Shown one piece after another: positions 61,335 to 64,000 of a stretch of 64,000 nucleotides of DNA. Numbering within the stretch: position 1 is the stretch's first letter; each line of letters opens with the position of its first letter. A program made the position numbers and the translations under genes. Below the pieces are notes generated by a model. That model did no database searches. It had not been told where the DNA came from and saw nothing but the letters and a program-made list of their open reading frames with translations. The stretch spans positions 36,022 to 100,021 of the forward strand of contig UQLF01000006.1 in NCBI GenBank assembly GCA_900541875.1, given 5' to 3'. This stretch comes from an uncultured Collinsella sp. (GTDB lineage: Bacteria; Actinomycetota; Coriobacteriia; Coriobacteriales; Coriobacteriaceae).

Positions 61335-62123
61335 ATGGAAATCCCCAGCACCCTTTGCAGCAATGTCTACGACTTTGCGTTTTGCCCCGAACCCTGTTAC
61401 GACCGCCTGGTCGACCTCGCCGATCCCGAGGACTGGGGCCCCAGTAACCGCATCCTCAAAAACTACCTGTCGTTTTCGTTTAGCCGCGCGGTGTTTTTGA
61501 CCGAGCGCGACGTGGACCAGACCGCGCCGTCCAACCTGCCGCTGGTGTTCGACGAGGATCGTTGTCTGTTCAACACCGGCCTGTACACGCGCCGCTACGA
61601 GACCATCTACGGCCTGTTTGAGCCCAACACCAAGCCAGATGCGCGACAGCGCTGGTTTTTGAAGGGTTTCTTTAAGGAAAGCGACCCCATGCTGGTCTCG
61701 TTTGAGTACCTGCCGTGCCGCGTGCGCTCTGCCGAGGACCCCTCCGAGCTGGTCTTTGACTACCGTCTGCCCATCCGTTCCAACATCGACCATATTCTGG
61801 GCGACGAGGAGAACCTGACGCGCATTCCTGCCAGCCTGATGGGGGAGGGCAACTCGCTGCTGCTGCGCCGCGCCTTTGAGGGCGCCGTCGTCGAAGCCGC
61901 CCGCCGCGCCGCCGCAAACTACACGCTCGCCGTGCCGCAGTTCTACGGGGGCCGGATCCAACTTCTGCTGCCGTTGTGCCTAACCGGCGACAAGCCCGAA
62001 CTGGCGCTGACCATCCAGCGCGAGGACGGCTTCTACGCCGCGCGCACCTGCCTCACGCTCGACATGGCCTACAACAACGCGCGACTTATCTGCCGCCCCG
62101 AGACCTCGTGGATAAAGCGGTAA
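61335..62123 (+). CDS. DUF3825 domain protein
   Basis: 262 residues. NVYDFAFCPEPCYDRLVDLAD near the N-terminus, FNTGLYTRRYETIYGLFEPN near 80-99 and PQFYGGRIQLLLPLCLTGDK near 201-220 match the DUF3825 layout. The family is often fused to or near cold-shock and nuclease domains, with no proven function. Codon use is GC-rich like the core genome, so it may mark the island's right edge. It lies 140 bp before tRNA-Val. Confidence 0.8.
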   Translation: MEIPSTLCSNVYDFAFCPEPCYDRLVDLADPEDWGPSNRILKNYLSFSFSRAVFLTERDVDQTAPSNLPLVFDEDRCLFNTGLYTRRYETIYGLFEPNTKPDARQRWFLKGFFKESDPMLVSFEYLPCRVRSAEDPSELVFDYRLPIRSNIDHILGDEENLTRIPASLMGEGNSLLLRRAFEGAVVEAARRAAANYTLAVPQFYGGRIQLLLPLCLTGDKPELALTIQREDGFYAARTCLTLDMAYNNARLICRPETSWIKR

Positions 62124-62211
62124 ATGGTTGTTTAGCTGCGGTTTTTCCGATTGCTTTAGTTGTTTTGGCTTGGCTAGCACCCACGAATTTAAAAACGAGG
62201 GCAAAAAGTTC

Positions 62212-62241
62212 TTGGTAAACCACGCGCGGCTATGATAGTAT
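62212..62241 (+). promoter_or_regulatory. Probable tRNA-Val promoter
   Basis: TTGGTA (62212-62217), 18-bp spacer, TAGTAT (62236-62241), 20 nt before the tRNA. Confidence 0.5.
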
Positions 62242-62261
62242 CTCTTTTGCCGAAAGGCGAC

Positions 62262-62336
62262 GGGCGATTGGCTCAGGGGTAGAGCATATCCTTCACACGG
62301 ATGGGGTCACAAGTTCGAATCTTGTATCGCCCACCA
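62262..62336 (+). tRNA. tRNA-Val (anticodon CAC)
   Basis: 75 nt with encoded CCA. Acceptor GGGCGAT/ATCGCCC, D arm GCTC/GAGC, anticodon stem TATCC/GGATG with loop TTCACAC giving CAC, T arm ACAAG/CTTGT with TTCGAAT. Confidence 0.94.
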
Positions 62337-62346
62337 TCAAAAGCGC

Positions 62347-62380
62347 AGGTCAGAGGTATTAAGCCTCTGGCCTTTTTCTT
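62347..62380 (+). terminator. tRNA-Val terminator
   Basis: AGGTCAGAGGT / GCCTCTGGCCT stem (with G-T pairs) followed by a T-rich run, 10 nt past the tRNA. Confidence 0.8.
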
Positions 62381-62714
62381 TTTGATACCAAGCTTGATAC
62401 CAAAATCGAATCGAAAAAATTAAACGCGTTTTTAGCTGATCTCTCCTGTGCTGACGTCGTCGCGCGTTTTGCATAAAGCTTATGCGCTCTTTCAATGAAT
62501 TTGCCATGGGATTCACGTACAAATGTGGAGATAGGGACCACGGCCCCGGAACGCCTGCCAGCAGATTTGTACCACACGGCGATCTTTAGGCGAAATGCGT
62601 CAAGCCATTGGTCAGCATTTGGTCAGCTTCCGGTACTTACCCACATGATGCCGCCATTGATAATCGGTCTACCTGCAGACATAACGGCATGCAGCCAAAG
62701 CTAGGGGAGGCCAT
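62381..62714. other. Gap downstream of tRNA-Val
   Basis: Short minus-strand frames (62359-62577) end against the tRNA, where an integrase gene of a tRNA-integrated element would end, and contain a direct repeat TTGGTATCAA. No integrase active-site residues are visible, so a remnant is only a possibility. Confidence 0.3.
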
Positions 62715-63872
62715 ATGGACGAGATCGTCTGCGCAAACACCGCATTCCGCTACTGGCGCTGCCCACCGCAGGTGCGTGACATCTACCCGCGCCTACCCAG
62801 CTCCGATGACGGCTGGCGGGCCCTATCCCAAGCCCCTTTCGTAATCGAAGTCCTCAAGACCCCGATTATCGCTGTTGCTTCGCCAGGTTGTTGTAATCAC
62901 CACTCGGGATTGCGCTCCACTATTCGCTGGGAAGGGGCTTCGGATACCGGCACAACAACCGACACTCATTTAGGCTTTAGCGTCACCAATCCGCTTAACA
63001 CGTTATTTACTATGACACGCTTTGTGTCCCAAATTGATCTCGTACTGGCTATGTACGAACTTTGCGGCTGGTTTTCTGTTTTCGAGCCGACCCTCGCTGT
63101 CGAAATGCAGTTAAAAATCGCGTTAAAGGAGAATCGCAATTCCAGCACGCAGGATCTGTTCGAACTTGGAGAAGGCGAAGACGAGATTCCTTGGAAACGA
63201 GTTTATGCCCGCACAACCGTAAAGGTCCCAGCAAATGAAGGCCAAACGAACAATCGCGAGGATGGAAGAGAGGTTACGAAACTCAAAGGTACTTCGCTTT
63301 GGATGAGAAAGCCACTCATCGAACTGAGCGACTTGCATCGATTCGCCGAAAAGGTCAAAAGTCAAATGTGGGGAAAGCAGTTTTATGATGCCGCTCAGCA
63401 GGTTATCGGCATTGCTGCATCTCCACTCGAGGTCGCGGGGGTCCTGCTTCTAAGTCGTTCTCGACGTCTAGGTGGTTCAGGATTCAGATACGTATACCTC
63501 AACGATTTAACCCCTCTATCCGAGGAAGCCCAAAGCATCGCAGGTCAAAAGGTTTGCTACGGTGACATCGTGATTGTAAACCCAATCCTAATGAAGGCAG
63601 CAATTATCGAAATCCAAGGTGAGGTCATCCATGGGTCAGGCGCGGTACTTGACCAAGATGCGGAGCGCATGACTGCGCTCCAGAGCATGGGTTTCGATGT
63701 GTTCCTGGTAACCCACGATATGCTTAACGACAAAAAACAGCTAGACGCCATAGTCAAAAGCGTCTGCAGTCGTTTGGGGATTCGATATAAAGCCAAATCC
63801 GAGGCAATGAAGCGCGCCGAGACGCGACTGCGAGCAAATGTTCTGTGCAACTGGTTGGAACTCGGAAATTAG
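62715..63872 (+). CDS. Protein with C-terminal DUF559/Vsr-like domain, AbiEi-like layout
   Basis: 385 residues. The start region FRYWRCPPQVRDIYPRLP is followed by a mixed domain with VASPGCCNHHSGLRS and FVSQIDLVLAMYELCGWFS. The C-terminal ~90 residues (AAIIEIQGEVIHGSGAVLDQD, AERMTALQSMGFDVFLVTHD) follow the E...D..R...L...G plan of DUF559/Vsr-type nuclease folds. Similar Coriobacterial proteins are often labelled AbiEi antitoxin-like; no AbiEii toxin is nearby. GGGGAGG lies 5 nt before the ATG. Confidence 0.6.
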   Translation: MDEIVCANTAFRYWRCPPQVRDIYPRLPSSDDGWRALSQAPFVIEVLKTPIIAVASPGCCNHHSGLRSTIRWEGASDTGTTTDTHLGFSVTNPLNTLFTMTRFVSQIDLVLAMYELCGWFSVFEPTLAVEMQLKIALKENRNSSTQDLFELGEGEDEIPWKRVYARTTVKVPANEGQTNNREDGREVTKLKGTSLWMRKPLIELSDLHRFAEKVKSQMWGKQFYDAAQQVIGIAASPLEVAGVLLLSRSRRLGGSGFRYVYLNDLTPLSEEAQSIAGQKVCYGDIVIVNPILMKAAIIEIQGEVIHGSGAVLDQDAERMTALQSMGFDVFLVTHDMLNDKKQLDAIVKSVCSRLGIRYKAKSEAMKRAETRLRANVLCNWLELGN

Positions 63873-63923
63873 CCGGCGACAAGGCGCTAGAACGACCTAG
63901 TTTTCCTGCTAGTGAATTAGTAT

Positions 63924-64000
63924 CATTTCAAAACTATGCCGGATTACGGGGCTGGACCCGGACCGGCCGTCCATACCCTGCATTTCGCTGAATGCGCAAG
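63924..64000. repeat. Partial inverted-repeat element, truncated by the window edge
   Basis: 63924-63954 matches the reverse complement of 12177-12207 at about 29 of 31 positions (shared TGCCGGATTAC). GGCCGTCCAT further on echoes GGCCAT at 12090. The second arm would lie outside the window. Confidence 0.65.

Noticed and set aside
62359..62577. Integrase of a tRNA-Val-integrated element
   Set aside because: Only a short frame without tyrosine recombinase catalytic residues; kept as a weak possibility in the gap note.

Overview
The window looks like a chromosome segment of a human-gut Coriobacteriia bacterium, most likely Collinsella. This is inferred from the high-GC Gram-positive gene set, the gut-type glycogen locus, LPXTG surface proteins and many large intergenic hairpin repeats. 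No rRNA is present to settle the species.

Layout. 1-12.6 kb is housekeeping: a partial L,D-transpeptidase-type envelope protein, L-serine dehydratase, metK, gltX, priA, def, fmt, rsmB and a small FmdB-type zinc ribbon protein. Several long inverted repeats lie between these genes. 12.7-26 kb is a glycogen/maltodextrin block on the minus strand: a fused GH13-GH77 enzyme, glgA, glgD, glgC, glgP and glgB. GlgA and GlgB both carry long Lys/Ala/Thr-rich tails resembling histone H1. A HAD phosphatase, thiN and tRNA-Ala(GGC) follow on the plus strand. A TGGTAAAACG operator-like sequence occurs upstream of both the GH13-GH77 gene and the glgB/HAD divergent region.

28-45 kb is a cell-surface polysaccharide locus. 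It starts with a hairpin-rich leader and a NusG paralogue of the LoaP/RfaH type. It continues with a priming sugar transferase, a WecG/TagA-type transferase, a CapE-CapF-CapG set for UDP-N-acetyl-L-fucosamine, two glycosyltransferases, a Wzy-like polymerase, a Wzx-like flippase, a DegT aminotransferase, an ATP-grasp ligase, rmlA, rmlB and an acyltransferase. Three of these genes (wecG-like, capF, wzx) are frameshifted, two by one extra G in a G-run. The locus is therefore decaying, phase-variable or affected by sequence errors.

45-64 kb is an accessory defence and toxin-antitoxin island: a zinc-ribbon/HEPN-like protein, a DUF2971 protein, a two-gene Thoeris-like pair (membrane macro-domain effector plus ThsB TIR-like protein), RelB-YafQ between two near-identical LPXTG proteins, an RloA-RloB (AbiL-like) pair, MntA with a broken HepT, a DUF3990 toxin with an XRE partner under a double-palindrome operator, a Doc-type Fic toxin with a small upstream partner, a DUF3825 protein, tRNA-Val(CAC) and a DUF559-like protein. 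The most interesting signals are the Thoeris-like pair, the histone-like tails on glycogen enzymes, the NusG-paralogue leader, the shared operator and the inverted-repeat families.
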